Below, piece by piece: positions 41,966 to 49,372 of a stretch of 64,000 nucleotides of DNA (position 1 is its first letter; the number at the start of each line of letters is the position of its first letter). This DNA comes from Pseudacidovorax intermedius. Lineage in GTDB: Bacteria; Pseudomonadota; Gammaproteobacteria; Burkholderiales; Burkholderiaceae_C. The stretch spans positions 186,001 to 250,000 of the forward strand of contig NZ_QQAV01000004.1 of assembly GCF_003350475.1 (NCBI RefSeq), in the 5' to 3' direction. Under the pieces are notes generated by a model. It was given only the letters and a program-made list of their open reading frames with translations, was not told where the DNA came from and made no database searches. The position numbers and the translations under genes were made by a program.

Positions 41966-42212
41966 GTCCGATTCTGTGGCGCCGCGCTGGCGCGAGCCAA
42001 TAGGACCACGCCCCTTTCGCCCAGGCAGCGGTGTACAGCATGGCCAGCGCGAACATGCCCCACTGGCCTGCGCTCCAGGTAGACGCGAGGAAAAAGGGCT
42101 GGCTGACCAGCCCGAAGAGGCATGCCCATCGCGCCCAGCTGGGACGACGATCCTGCGACAGCCAGGCCGCGGCCGCGCCGCAGGCCAGGATCACGGCCTG
42201 ATCAGCTCCCAC
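41937..42212 (-). CDS. Small phage membrane protein (about 91 aa)
   Basis: Three hydrophobic segments (DQAVILACGAAAAWLSQ, WARWACLFGLVSQPFFLAST, GQWGMFALAMLYTAAWAKGA) and a basic tail. A GTG at 42212 preceded by GGTGGA is the likely start; it overlaps the preceding gene by 11 bp. The end overlaps the SRAP start by 29 bp. The function is unknown; the shape would allow a holin- or exclusion-type role. Confidence 0.6.
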   Translation of the reverse strand: MGADQAVILACGAAAAWLSQDRRPSWARWACLFGLVSQPFFLASTWSAGQWGMFALAMLYTAAWAKGAWSYWLAPARRHRIGHVQPIRRSE

Positions 42213-42396
42213 GAGCCGATTCCACCGGGGCGAGCCAGCGTGCCGCGGCCGCGGCCGGCGCGAGCTGACGCAGATCCGCGTCGTGTGCCAGTTCGCGCGC
42301 AGTCGCCTCCAGTTCGAGGGGATCGACAGAGCGCCAGTGCTGCTGGAGACGGTGGGCGCAAGCCGCAATCCATAGTTCGTCGTCGTGGTGTTCCAT
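42202..42396 (-). CDS. Small phage protein (64 aa), first gene of the SOS-type operon
   Basis: Starts MEHHDDELWIAACAHRLQQH and is helical and acidic, then Ala-rich. It begins 18 bp downstream of the LexA-like box, so it leads the operon with the membrane protein, SRAP and the acidic protein. It is not recognised. Confidence 0.55.
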   Translation of the reverse strand: MEHHDDELWIAACAHRLQQHWRSVDPLELEATARELAHDADLRQLAPAAAAARWLAPVESARGS

Positions 42397-42414
42397 GAGC
42401 GCAGTCTAGCCATT

Positions 42415-42438
42415 AACACTGTATATTTCACCAGTGTT
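42415..42438. promoter_or_regulatory. LexA-like SOS box between divergent phage genes
   Basis: AACACTG-N10-CAGTGTT is a perfect 7-bp dyad containing CTG-N10-CAG with an AT-rich centre (TATATTTCAC), the layout of LexA boxes (CTGT...ACAG, one half-site base off). It lies between the SRAP operon and the plus-strand gene at 42452, so both could be DNA-damage-inducible. Confidence 0.7.
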
Positions 42439-42451
42439 TTCGGAGATATTC

Positions 42452-42694
42452 ATGACATGGAACCAAAGCAGCGGCGTGCTCTGCAAGATGCTGGGACCGG
42501 AGGTGTCCGATGCGGCGCGGTTGCTGCCGACCCCCGGCCCTGACCAGCCGAAGACCGCAACGGTCGAGATGGACACAGCCCAAACGGGACGGGTGCGGGT
42601 GACGCTGGAATGCCGGCTCTGGAAGCATTACAAGATGCGCCACTGGGGCTGGCACGCTATCCACGCGGAGCGCATCGATGGCAAGGATCAATGA
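42452..42694 (+). CDS. Phage protein of unknown function (80 aa)
   Basis: Starts MTWNQSSGVLCKMLGPEVSD and has a basic, Trp/His-rich end (WKHYKMRHWGWHAIHAERID). CGGAGA lies six bases before the ATG, which itself is 14 bp after the LexA-like box, so the gene may be SOS-controlled. No family was recognised; the basic end could bind nucleic acid. Confidence 0.55.
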   Translation: MTWNQSSGVLCKMLGPEVSDAARLLPTPGPDQPKTATVEMDTAQTGRVRVTLECRLWKHYKMRHWGWHAIHAERIDGKDQ

Positions 42695-42920
42695 GCCCAT
42701 GGCCGCGAGCGCCCTGGGCCACCCCACCCTATTGCGCGTGCCGGCCTGGTACAGCGAACGCATCCAGGACGAGATCGTGCTGCCTCTCCCTCCGGAGGAA
42801 TACGACATCGAGCCCGGCGAGGGCATCAATGGGCGCTGGGTGGTGACCAGCAGCAGCGGCGCGGTCGTCTACAACGGCATCGGCCCGGTCGAGGTGGTGC
42901 GCTCACCCGCGCCGTTCTGA
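42678..42920 (+). CDS. Phage protein of unknown function (80 aa)
   Basis: A mostly beta-type small protein (PEEYDIEPGEGINGRWVVTS, SSGAVVYNGIGPVEVV). It overlaps the previous gene by 17 bp; MAASALG at 42699 is another start. It lies just before the DNA-packaging genes. It is not recognised. Confidence 0.5.
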   Translation: MARINEPMAASALGHPTLLRVPAWYSERIQDEIVLPLPPEEYDIEPGEGINGRWVVTSSSGAVVYNGIGPVEVVRSPAPF

Positions 42921-42982
42921 GCCATTCCAGGGCCGACCGCCCCCCTTTTTTCGCCTTGCGTCGGTGCCCATGATGGCCGACC

Positions 42983-43960
42983 GTGGCAAAAGACTGGTCA
43001 TCGCAGCTCAATCAGGTCAACTTCCAGTGTCGGCTGTGCCGCCACGCGTGGGAGGGACCGCCTGACCTGATCGAGGACGATCCGGAGGCCGAGCACCACC
43101 CCTACCGGTACTTCGCCGACTGTCCACGGTGCGACTCGCCGAAGCAGCCGCAGGCCGGCTGGGCCCGCGCCCTGCTCAAGGCCCACCAGGCTGCCACCGG
43201 GCCGGTGACGCCGAAGGGCAAGGCGGCAACCGCGGCCAATCTGGCCGGCCACCCCACGCCAGAGGAGACGCTGCGGACCCGCTTCAACGCGATGAAGCAC
43301 GGCATGGCGGCGCGCACGGCCACCTACTTCCCGGCCAAGCCTGACCGCTACGCCTTCTGCGAAGGCTGCGAGGTCAATCGGCTGTGGTGCTCGGAGCAGC
43401 CGGCCTGCGTGAAGCAGACCGAGATCTTCATGCTGCACCACGCCGCCTTTGAGCAGCGCAATCCCAAGGTGCTGGGCAAGCTGCATGCCGACCTCCAGGC
43501 CTCCCTGACCGCGAGCCTGCAGATGCTGCTGCAGTCGGTGCTGGGGGATGGCGTGGTCATCAAGACGCCGCGGGTGGAGCTGTCCCGGGAGGGCGTGCCT
43601 GTGGCGCTCACCTACACCGACGCCGCCGGCGAGGTGCACCACATCTACGACTACCGGGCGAACCCTGCATTCAAGCCCATCGCGGACCTGGTGACGCGCC
43701 TCGGCCTGTCGATGGGCGATCTGGGCCTGACGGTGCGCGCGGGCGAGAGCGAAGAAGACCGGATGGCTGGCACGCTCAAGCTCGACCAGGCCTCCAAGGA
43801 AACGCTGGTCGAGTTCAACCAGCGCATGGCGGTGGGCGTCGAGGCGATGCGCGAGCGCCTGGGCCGCGCTGGCCAGCGCATGCGCGCTGATCCGGTCCTG
43901 ATCGAGCACCAGGCGCAACAGCAGGCCGAGGACCGCCGAACAGGCGGCAAGGCCGAATGA
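42983..43960 (+). CDS. Zinc-ribbon DNA-packaging protein, likely terminase small subunit
   Basis: A 325-residue protein directly before the large terminase, overlapping it by ATGA. The N-terminus has a zinc ribbon (CRLCRHAW...CPRCDS, Cys17/20 and 47/50 approximately), then TPKGKAATAANLAGH and RFNAMKHGMAARTATYFPAK, text typical of phage small-terminase relatives, and a second Cys group (CEGCEVNRLWCSEQPAC). The C-terminal 100 residues are helical. The start is GTG 42983. Its place argues for DNA recognition during packaging. Confidence 0.65.
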   Translation: MAKDWSSQLNQVNFQCRLCRHAWEGPPDLIEDDPEAEHHPYRYFADCPRCDSPKQPQAGWARALLKAHQAATGPVTPKGKAATAANLAGHPTPEETLRTRFNAMKHGMAARTATYFPAKPDRYAFCEGCEVNRLWCSEQPACVKQTEIFMLHHAAFEQRNPKVLGKLHADLQASLTASLQMLLQSVLGDGVVIKTPRVELSREGVPVALTYTDAAGEVHHIYDYRANPAFKPIADLVTRLGLSMGDLGLTVRAGESEEDRMAGTLKLDQASKETLVEFNQRMAVGVEAMRERLGRAGQRMRADPVLIEHQAQQQAEDRRTGGKAE

Positions 43961-45573
43961 GCCGCACCAGCGCGGCCCAGCGCCGCAAGAGCAGCATCGT
44001 CGCGGAGGAGGAGATCCTGCGCTTCGCGTCGCCCGATCCGGCCACCGGCGTGCGCCCGCATGCCCTTTGGCACAAGCACATCCATAACGTCGAGCTCGAC
44101 CCCATGCAGCTGCTCAAGATGCAGGAGATGGACGAGCACGAGAACACGGTGGACTTCAGCTGCCGTCGCACCGGCAAGACCGCGGTGAAGGAGATGCACA
44201 TCCTGGAGCAGCTGGCGACCCGCCCTCACCAGGAATGCGGCATCGTGGCGCCGCGGATGCAGCAGAGCCTCAACAACCTCACCTACCAGACCGACGCCAT
44301 CAAGCGCAGCCCCATCCTGAGCGCCTTCGTGGCCTATGAGGCCGGCCGCCCCCAGATCAAGGACACCGGCTTCGGCTTCGTGAACAAGAGCAAGGCGGGC
44401 GCCTACGGGATCATGTCGCAGATCGACGGCGACTCGATCACCATCGCCGACATCGAGGAAGTCGACGACATGCCGCAGGACCGGCTGCTGAGCCGCTTCC
44501 TGCCCATGCTGGGCGCCGCCCGCCGCCTCGGCGCCGACCCGCGGCAGCATCAGTTCAAGCCCAGCGTGCGGATCACCGGCGTCTACAAGGGCGCCGACGT
44601 GCTCAAGAGCCTGATCGACACCGGCGAATACCACGTGCTGCCCGCCGTCGACGTGCACCTGGGCGTGGAGATGGGCATGGTCGATGCCGGCTGGGCCGAC
44701 AGCATGCGCAAGCAACTGCCGGCGGATGAATACCTGCGGCAGTTCCTCTGCCAGAACGTCCAGGCCCGGAACTGGATCTGGGAGACCTACATCAAGCGCG
44801 CCGGCGCGCTCGGCCTGGAGGCCGGCCTGCAGCGCGCGCAGCCGCTGCCCGGCGTCCGGTACCGCCGGCGCGGCCTGATCGGCTTTGGCTACGACCACAC
44901 CGGCCACGGCGAGAAGCCGGAGGCCTCGAAGAGCGCCCTGGTGGTGACCGAGCAGCTCGGCAACTGGCTGACCTTCCCCTTCGTGTACGTCTGGCCGCCC
45001 GGCATCGACGACAGGGTGATCGGGCGGGACCTCGTCGCCTTCTGGGACTACTTCCGGCCCGACTACGCCATCGGCGACGCCTACGGTGTGGGCATGCTCA
45101 CCGCGGTCAACGACGATCTGTTCCAGAAGGGCCTCACGCACGTCAACCGCGAGACGGTCAACGACGGCGAGAGCAATGCCAGCGCCTGGAGTGGCTGGGC
45201 CTTCGCTCCCATGCGCTTCGAGGGCATGACCAAGCACGTGATGGCCAGCGCGCTGCGCGAGGCCTTCCACCACGGCCGCGCCGCCTATCCCTACGTCGAC
45301 CTGCTGGACGATGCGCACGAGCCCGACGAGTGGCTGGCCTTCGTGCGACAGCTCGGCAACATGAAGGCCGAGCCCACCAAGGCCAGCTACAGCAGCTTCG
45401 TCATGGCCGACCCCAAGGTCGGCGACGACTTGTTCGACGCCGCGTGTGCCGCCGTGTACGCCCTGCTCACCCGAGGCCTGGCCGATGCGCCGGCCGTGAT
45501 CTCCCAGCGCAAGATGACGCGCGAGCAGCTGCTGGCCTCGCCCGCCGCCGGCCTGGCGCTGGGCTACCGATGA
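43957..45573 (+). CDS. Phage terminase large subunit
   Basis: The packaging motor and nuclease, 538 residues. The ATPase part has a Walker A variant SCRRTGKTA (68-76) and an acidic ADIEEVDD block as Walker B. The nuclease part has GYDHTGHGEKPEASKSALVV (first acid), IGDAYGVGM (second) and KVGDDLFDAACAAVYAL (last acids). It follows the small subunit and precedes the portal gene, as in most tailed phages. Confidence 0.9.
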   Translation: MSRTSAAQRRKSSIVAEEEILRFASPDPATGVRPHALWHKHIHNVELDPMQLLKMQEMDEHENTVDFSCRRTGKTAVKEMHILEQLATRPHQECGIVAPRMQQSLNNLTYQTDAIKRSPILSAFVAYEAGRPQIKDTGFGFVNKSKAGAYGIMSQIDGDSITIADIEEVDDMPQDRLLSRFLPMLGAARRLGADPRQHQFKPSVRITGVYKGADVLKSLIDTGEYHVLPAVDVHLGVEMGMVDAGWADSMRKQLPADEYLRQFLCQNVQARNWIWETYIKRAGALGLEAGLQRAQPLPGVRYRRRGLIGFGYDHTGHGEKPEASKSALVVTEQLGNWLTFPFVYVWPPGIDDRVIGRDLVAFWDYFRPDYAIGDAYGVGMLTAVNDDLFQKGLTHVNRETVNDGESNASAWSGWAFAPMRFEGMTKHVMASALREAFHHGRAAYPYVDLLDDAHEPDEWLAFVRQLGNMKAEPTKASYSSFVMADPKVGDDLFDAACAAVYALLTRGLADAPAVISQRKMTREQLLASPAAGLALGYR

Positions 45574-45583
45574 GGACCATCCC

Positions 45584-47083
45584 ATGAACACCGCTCCCAC
45601 CGGCGCCCCGCGCGGCCTGCTCGGCGCCCTGCCCGCGCTGTGGTCCCGGCTCTTCCAGCGCTCACCCGCCGCGGCGCCGCGGGCGCTGGCCGAGGCGCAG
45701 CCCTCCAAGCCCATGGGCGAGGCCTTCGCCGACTTCAACCCCGGCGCGTCTCGGCCTCCGAACGAGGTCGGCGCGCGCGTGCCCAGCGACCTGGCCATGG
45801 AGCGGCTCTACCGCACCATGTGGATCGACACCGAGCGGCGCGCGCTCATCCGCTCGATCCGCGAGATGGACGTGCTCGACGGCCGCGTGAAGCGGATCCA
45901 CGGCCGCGTGGCGCGCGACTGCATCCGCGGCGGCCTCGTCTTCCAGGCGGCCGAGCGCAGCAGCAGCCAGACCCTGAAGCGCGAGTGGGAAGCCTTCCGC
46001 GGCCGCCTGCAGCTCGACGTGGGCGAAAAGCTCAAGAGCGACGCGCGCGGCTTCGTGATGGAGGGCAATCTGCCGCTGCAGCTGGTGCTGGACGATGCCA
46101 GCCCGCGGCGCGTGGTGTCCGCCATCCGCATGCCCAGCGACACCATCCAGCCCATCACCGACATGAACGGCCGCTTCAGCGACCCGGCCCGCGCCTACGA
46201 GCAGCGCGACGTGATGACGGGGGAGGTGCTGGCCCGCTTCGCGGCCTGGCAGCTCATGATGGCCCGGCTGGACCCGGACAACTATGACGATCAGGGGAGC
46301 CTCGGCCGGCCCTTCCTCGACGCCTGCGCGACCACTTGGCGCAAGCTCGTGATGACCGAGGAAGACCTGGTGATCCGCCGGCGCGTGCGCGCGCCGCTGC
46401 GCCTGGCTCATGTGCTCGAAGGGGCCGACGATGCGGTGATCGCCAAATACCGCCAGGACGTGGAAGGCGAGCAAGGCCAGATCACGACAGACTTCTACCT
46501 GAACCGGAAGGGCAGCGTGACGGCCATCCAGGGCGACGCCAAGCTGAACGAGATCGAGGACGTGGTCCACCTCCTGGACACGTTCTTTGCCGGCTCGCCA
46601 GCTCCCAAGGCCTTGTTCGGCTACACCAACGGCCTGTCGCGCGACATCCTGGAGGATCTCAAGCGCGACTACTACGACGAGGTGGACGGCGTGCAGGACA
46701 GCCTGGCGCAGGCCTACAACCTGGCCTTCCGCATCCACCTGCTGTTCCGCGGTATGGATCCGGGCGCCGACGAGTTCACCATCCGCTTCGCAGAGCGCCG
46801 CACCGAGACGCCGAACCAGGTGGCCGACCTGGCCCTGAAGTGGCTGGCCCTCGGCTTGCCACGCGACTTGATCTATGCCGACATGGGGCTGGATCCGGCC
46901 TTCGTGCGCTCCAAGGCAGAAGAGGAAGCACAGCGCACCGACCCCTACCCGGTGCCCCCCGGCGGCACCGGCGCGCCGCCCACGCCCTCGCGCGTGAGCA
47001 TCACTCCCGGCAACGCTCGCAAAGGCGAGAGCGGCACGGCCGTGAGCCAGCCGGGCAGCAACGGCGGCGCCGGCCGCGCCTGA
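45584..47083 (+). CDS. Phage portal protein
   Basis: A 499-residue protein forming the dodecameric vertex through which DNA enters. It has the stem/clip text of portal proteins (RALIRSIREMDVLDGRVKRI, LPLQLVLDDASPRRVVSAIR, LFGYTNGLSRDILEDLKRDY) and a disordered, Pro/Gly-rich tail from about 455. Position between terminase and minor head gene supports the call. AGGACCATCCC precedes the ATG. Confidence 0.85.
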   Translation: MNTAPTGAPRGLLGALPALWSRLFQRSPAAAPRALAEAQPSKPMGEAFADFNPGASRPPNEVGARVPSDLAMERLYRTMWIDTERRALIRSIREMDVLDGRVKRIHGRVARDCIRGGLVFQAAERSSSQTLKREWEAFRGRLQLDVGEKLKSDARGFVMEGNLPLQLVLDDASPRRVVSAIRMPSDTIQPITDMNGRFSDPARAYEQRDVMTGEVLARFAAWQLMMARLDPDNYDDQGSLGRPFLDACATTWRKLVMTEEDLVIRRRVRAPLRLAHVLEGADDAVIAKYRQDVEGEQGQITTDFYLNRKGSVTAIQGDAKLNEIEDVVHLLDTFFAGSPAPKALFGYTNGLSRDILEDLKRDYYDEVDGVQDSLAQAYNLAFRIHLLFRGMDPGADEFTIRFAERRTETPNQVADLALKWLALGLPRDLIYADMGLDPAFVRSKAEEEAQRTDPYPVPPGGTGAPPTPSRVSITPGNARKGESGTAVSQPGSNGGAGRA

Positions 47084-47087
47084 GCCC

Positions 47088-48164
47088 ATGAGGGAGGCCG
47101 CCGCCATCCGCCGGGCCAGCCGGCAGGCCCGCGTGGCCATGCAGGCGTTGGACCAGGCCAGCGCCGAAGAGCTGCTGCAGATCCATCAGGACGCCGCCGC
47201 CGAGGTGCGCGCGCGCATCGCCGCGGCCGCCGACGCCGGCGGGCTGGTGCAGGTCGCCCAGCTGCGCAACCTTCTCCGCCAGATCGAGGACGTGATCGAC
47301 ACGCTGGCGCAGCGCCGCGACGAGCTGCTGGCCAGCCGGCTGGATGACGCCGCCCGCCTGGGCGCGCGCCCGTTCACCCTCCAGGGCGTGGCCGCCGTGG
47401 GCGGCGGCACGGCGCCGCTCGACTCGGCCATGGCAGACCAGATCGCCACCAGCGCCGTCAATTTCGTCCGCTCCCTTCGAGAGGCCGATGGGTTGGTGCT
47501 GTCCGATCGGCTCTGGCGCCTCAACCGCGGCGCGCGCGAAGCCGTGACGCGCGTCGTCGAGCAGGCCGTGGTGCAGGGCACCAGCGCAACCCAGGCAGCG
47601 CAGCAGTTCATCCTGCGGGGCGAGCAGGTGCCAGGCGACATCGCGGCGCGCGTCATGCGCGGCCGCGCGAGCGAGCTGGCCCAGGCCGCTGGCGATCTGC
47701 TGGGCGACCGCAACCGCGGCGCCTTTGCTCAGGCCGAGCGCGTCATGCGCACCGAGATCAACCGCGCCCACGGCGAGGCCTACATGGCCGCCGCTGTGCA
47801 GACGCCCGGCTTCGCGGGCTTTCGGTACCTGCTGAGCCCGGCCCATCCGGCCCCCGACATCTGCGACCTGCTCTCGACGCAGAACCTGCACGGCCTTGGG
47901 CCAGGTGTCTACCCCTCCCGGGAAGAGACACCATGGCCAGCGCACCCCAACACGCTGAGCTTCCTCGTGATGGTGTTTGCCGACGAGATCACCGACCAAG
48001 ACCGCGCCGGCAAGGAGACGCCCCTGCAGGCGCTGGGCCGGCTCACTGCCGAACAGCGCGACGGCGTCCTGGGCAAGACCAAGGCGAGCTACTTCGACCA
48101 GGGGCTGCTTCGCACTGGGATGATCCGCAGCCCCCTGCGCGCGGTGCGCGGGCGAGTCGAATAG
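47088..48164 (+). CDS. Phage minor head / head morphogenesis protein
   Basis: A 358-residue protein of the SPP1 gp7 / Mu F type. The diagnostic C-terminal region is RVMRTEINRAHGEAYMAAAV, then AHPAPDICDLLSTQNLHGLG and PWPAHPNTLSFLVMVF, with Cys/His spacing like the family. The N-terminal 120 residues are a helical bundle. It starts 4 bp after the portal stop. Downstream the operon is broken by island A. Confidence 0.82.
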   Translation: MREAAAIRRASRQARVAMQALDQASAEELLQIHQDAAAEVRARIAAAADAGGLVQVAQLRNLLRQIEDVIDTLAQRRDELLASRLDDAARLGARPFTLQGVAAVGGGTAPLDSAMADQIATSAVNFVRSLREADGLVLSDRLWRLNRGAREAVTRVVEQAVVQGTSATQAAQQFILRGEQVPGDIAARVMRGRASELAQAAGDLLGDRNRGAFAQAERVMRTEINRAHGEAYMAAAVQTPGFAGFRYLLSPAHPAPDICDLLSTQNLHGLGPGVYPSREETPWPAHPNTLSFLVMVFADEITDQDRAGKETPLQALGRLTAEQRDGVLGKTKASYFDQGLLRTGMIRSPLRAVRGRVE

Positions 48165-48473
48165 CGCGGTACCTGCGCATCGAAGCGGTGCAGTTCTTCA
48201 ACTTTGGTCGCGAAAACTTCGAAGTTTTCAGCCGCTGAATTTTCAGACTCGAAGAAGGGGCTCCGAAAATTAGGCCCTCTAAAACAAGTGTAGATAAGCG
48301 TAGACAAGTGGCGTTGGGTTCGCGGGAACGAATTTCTAACCTAATATTTGAAAACCAATTTGATGCATTGTTTGATTAATCATTTGATAGTTCTAATTAG
48401 AGAATCAAAAATAGACAGCGATTTCCGCGAGCGAAACAGGGCTCCCGAACCGAACCGCCGCGCCCGCGCTCAC
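48165..48473. other. AT-rich non-coding left part of island A, with palindrome
   Basis: The composition drops sharply to AT-rich at about 48,240-48,420, unlike the rest of the prophage. GAAAACTTCGAAGTTTTC (48212-48229) is a perfect 18-bp palindrome. TAGATAAGCG and TAGACAAGTG (48292-48311) are adjacent near-repeats of 10 bp, flanked by ACAAGTG. No convincing gene was found on either strand. Confidence 0.6.
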
Positions 48474-48681
48474 GGCCGCCGCGCTCGCGGCATAGGGCCG
48501 CCGTGCTCGCCGTACCGGGCCGCCGTGCCCGCGCCGTGCGGCCGCCGTGCCCGCGGTACCGGGCCGCTATGCTCGCGCCGTGCGGCCGCCGTGCCTGCGG
48601 TACCGGGCCGCCGTGCTCGCGCGGTGGGGCCGCCGTGCTCGCGGTACCGGGCCGCCGTGCTTGCGCTGTAGGGCCGCCGCA
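48474..48681. repeat. 22-bp minisatellite, nine full copies
   Basis: Units begin every 22 bp from 48474 to 48650 with GGCCGCC, mostly GGCCGCCGTGC, then a partial tenth. Unit ends alternate between a GGTACCG type and a GCCGTGC type, giving a 44-bp higher-order period. Since 22 is not a multiple of 3, no frame is kept, so it is not coding. From 48682 to 48944 there is GC-rich then AT-rich text with no recognised gene. Confidence 0.9.
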
Positions 48682-48944
48682 GCAGCGCGCGCAAGCCTGC
48701 ATGCGCGCGAATCCGTAGCCACGCCGTGCGGAAATTCGCGACCGCACTGACACCACAACCGTCCAGACGACGGGGCAGCGCCGGCGCATCGCGTCCACGC
48801 CAGTCCGCCAGAGTTCACGGCCGTCCAACTCCCATCACGATTCGGTTCGATTCGGCCTCATTGAGCACTATTTAAATCTAGGACGTCAAAGACCTTTAAT
48901 TGCCGCCCGGAACCTGTTTATGATTGCTGCCAACTCCCAGGCGC

Positions 48945-48977
48945 AAAAAAGGCCAGGTCCGGTTAAGGAACTGGCCT
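48945..48977 (-). terminator. Intrinsic terminator reading leftward
   Basis: On the minus strand AGGCCAG...CTGGCCT forms a stem with a 14-base loop followed by TTTTTT. It would stop transcripts entering the minisatellite from the right. On the plus strand the stem is followed only by GGTTT. Confidence 0.6.
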
Positions 48978-49005
48978 GGTTTGCCCTCGGAGGAGGAACC
49001 ATCAG

Positions 49006-49047
49006 GGTGACACCCGGACGGGCTTGGTCGGCTCCCCGAGTGTCACC
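49006..49047 (+). ncRNA. Strong hairpin in the leader of the 44-aa gene
   Basis: GGTGACACCCGG pairs with CCGAGTGTCACC over 12 positions with one mismatch, enclosing 18 bases that can pair further (GGGC/GCTC). It lies 42 bp before the 44-aa gene. It may be a leader structure controlling that gene, or a small RNA element. Confidence 0.45.
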
Positions 49048-49089
49048 TCTGCTGGATGTTTCGACAACCTAAGCAGAAAGGAGGCACGG

Positions 49090-49224
49090 ATGGCTGCATG
49101 TATGCACTGCCGTCCAGCAACCTCCCGCGTCATGCTGAGCCCTGAGCTTGTCCGCCTTGTCGGCGGCGCCATGCTGTCTCAGCTGATCGGGAAGGTGTTG
49201 GAGGCCCTGCAGAGTCTGTTCTGA
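49090..49224 (+). CDS. 44-aa protein with amphipathic C-terminal helix
   Basis: Starts MAACMHCRPATSRVMLSPEL and ends with an amphipathic helix (VRLVGGAMLSQLIGKVLEAL then QSLF). AAAGGAGG, a near-perfect ribosome site, lies seven bases upstream, much stronger than for neighbouring phage genes. It is flanked by hairpins and followed by a terminator, so it is an independent unit inside the head operon. Membrane-active toxin-like, holin-like or regulatory peptides have this shape; the function is not known. The CxxC near the N-terminus is notable. Confidence 0.6.
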   Translation: MAACMHCRPATSRVMLSPELVRLVGGAMLSQLIGKVLEALQSLF

Positions 49225-49301
49225 CTGCGCACGAGTGGTGGACCTGTTCTGCGGAACAGGTGGGTTCGCCGTAGTGGGCGAACCGCTTTCAAGACGATCC
49301 A

Positions 49302-49327
49302 GGGGGCCGGTTGGCCCCCTTTTTTTG
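49302..49327 (+). terminator. Intrinsic terminator closing island A
   Basis: GGGGGCC-GGTT-GGCCCCC followed by TTTTTTT. A second hairpin GGTTCGCC-N6-GGCGAACC lies just upstream (49263-49284). The terminator is nearly identical to the one at 63416 that closes island B. Confidence 0.92.
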
Positions 49328-49372
49328 CCCCGATGAAGCCCGAATGATCCAGCCCGCAACGGGTACTGGATC

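Noticed and set aside
43651-45798. 715-codon minus-strand frame
   Set aside because: Antisense of the terminase large subunit.
48348-48671. 107-aa repeat protein encoded by the minisatellite
   Set aside because: The period of 22 bp is not a multiple of three, so no peptide repeat is kept; no ribosome site is seen.
48474-48681. CRISPR array
   Set aside because: The units are contiguous 22-bp repeats without spacers, and no cas genes are near.
48165-49330. Diversity-generating retroelement or retron in island A
   Set aside because: No reverse transcriptase gene or template/variable repeat pair is present in the window.
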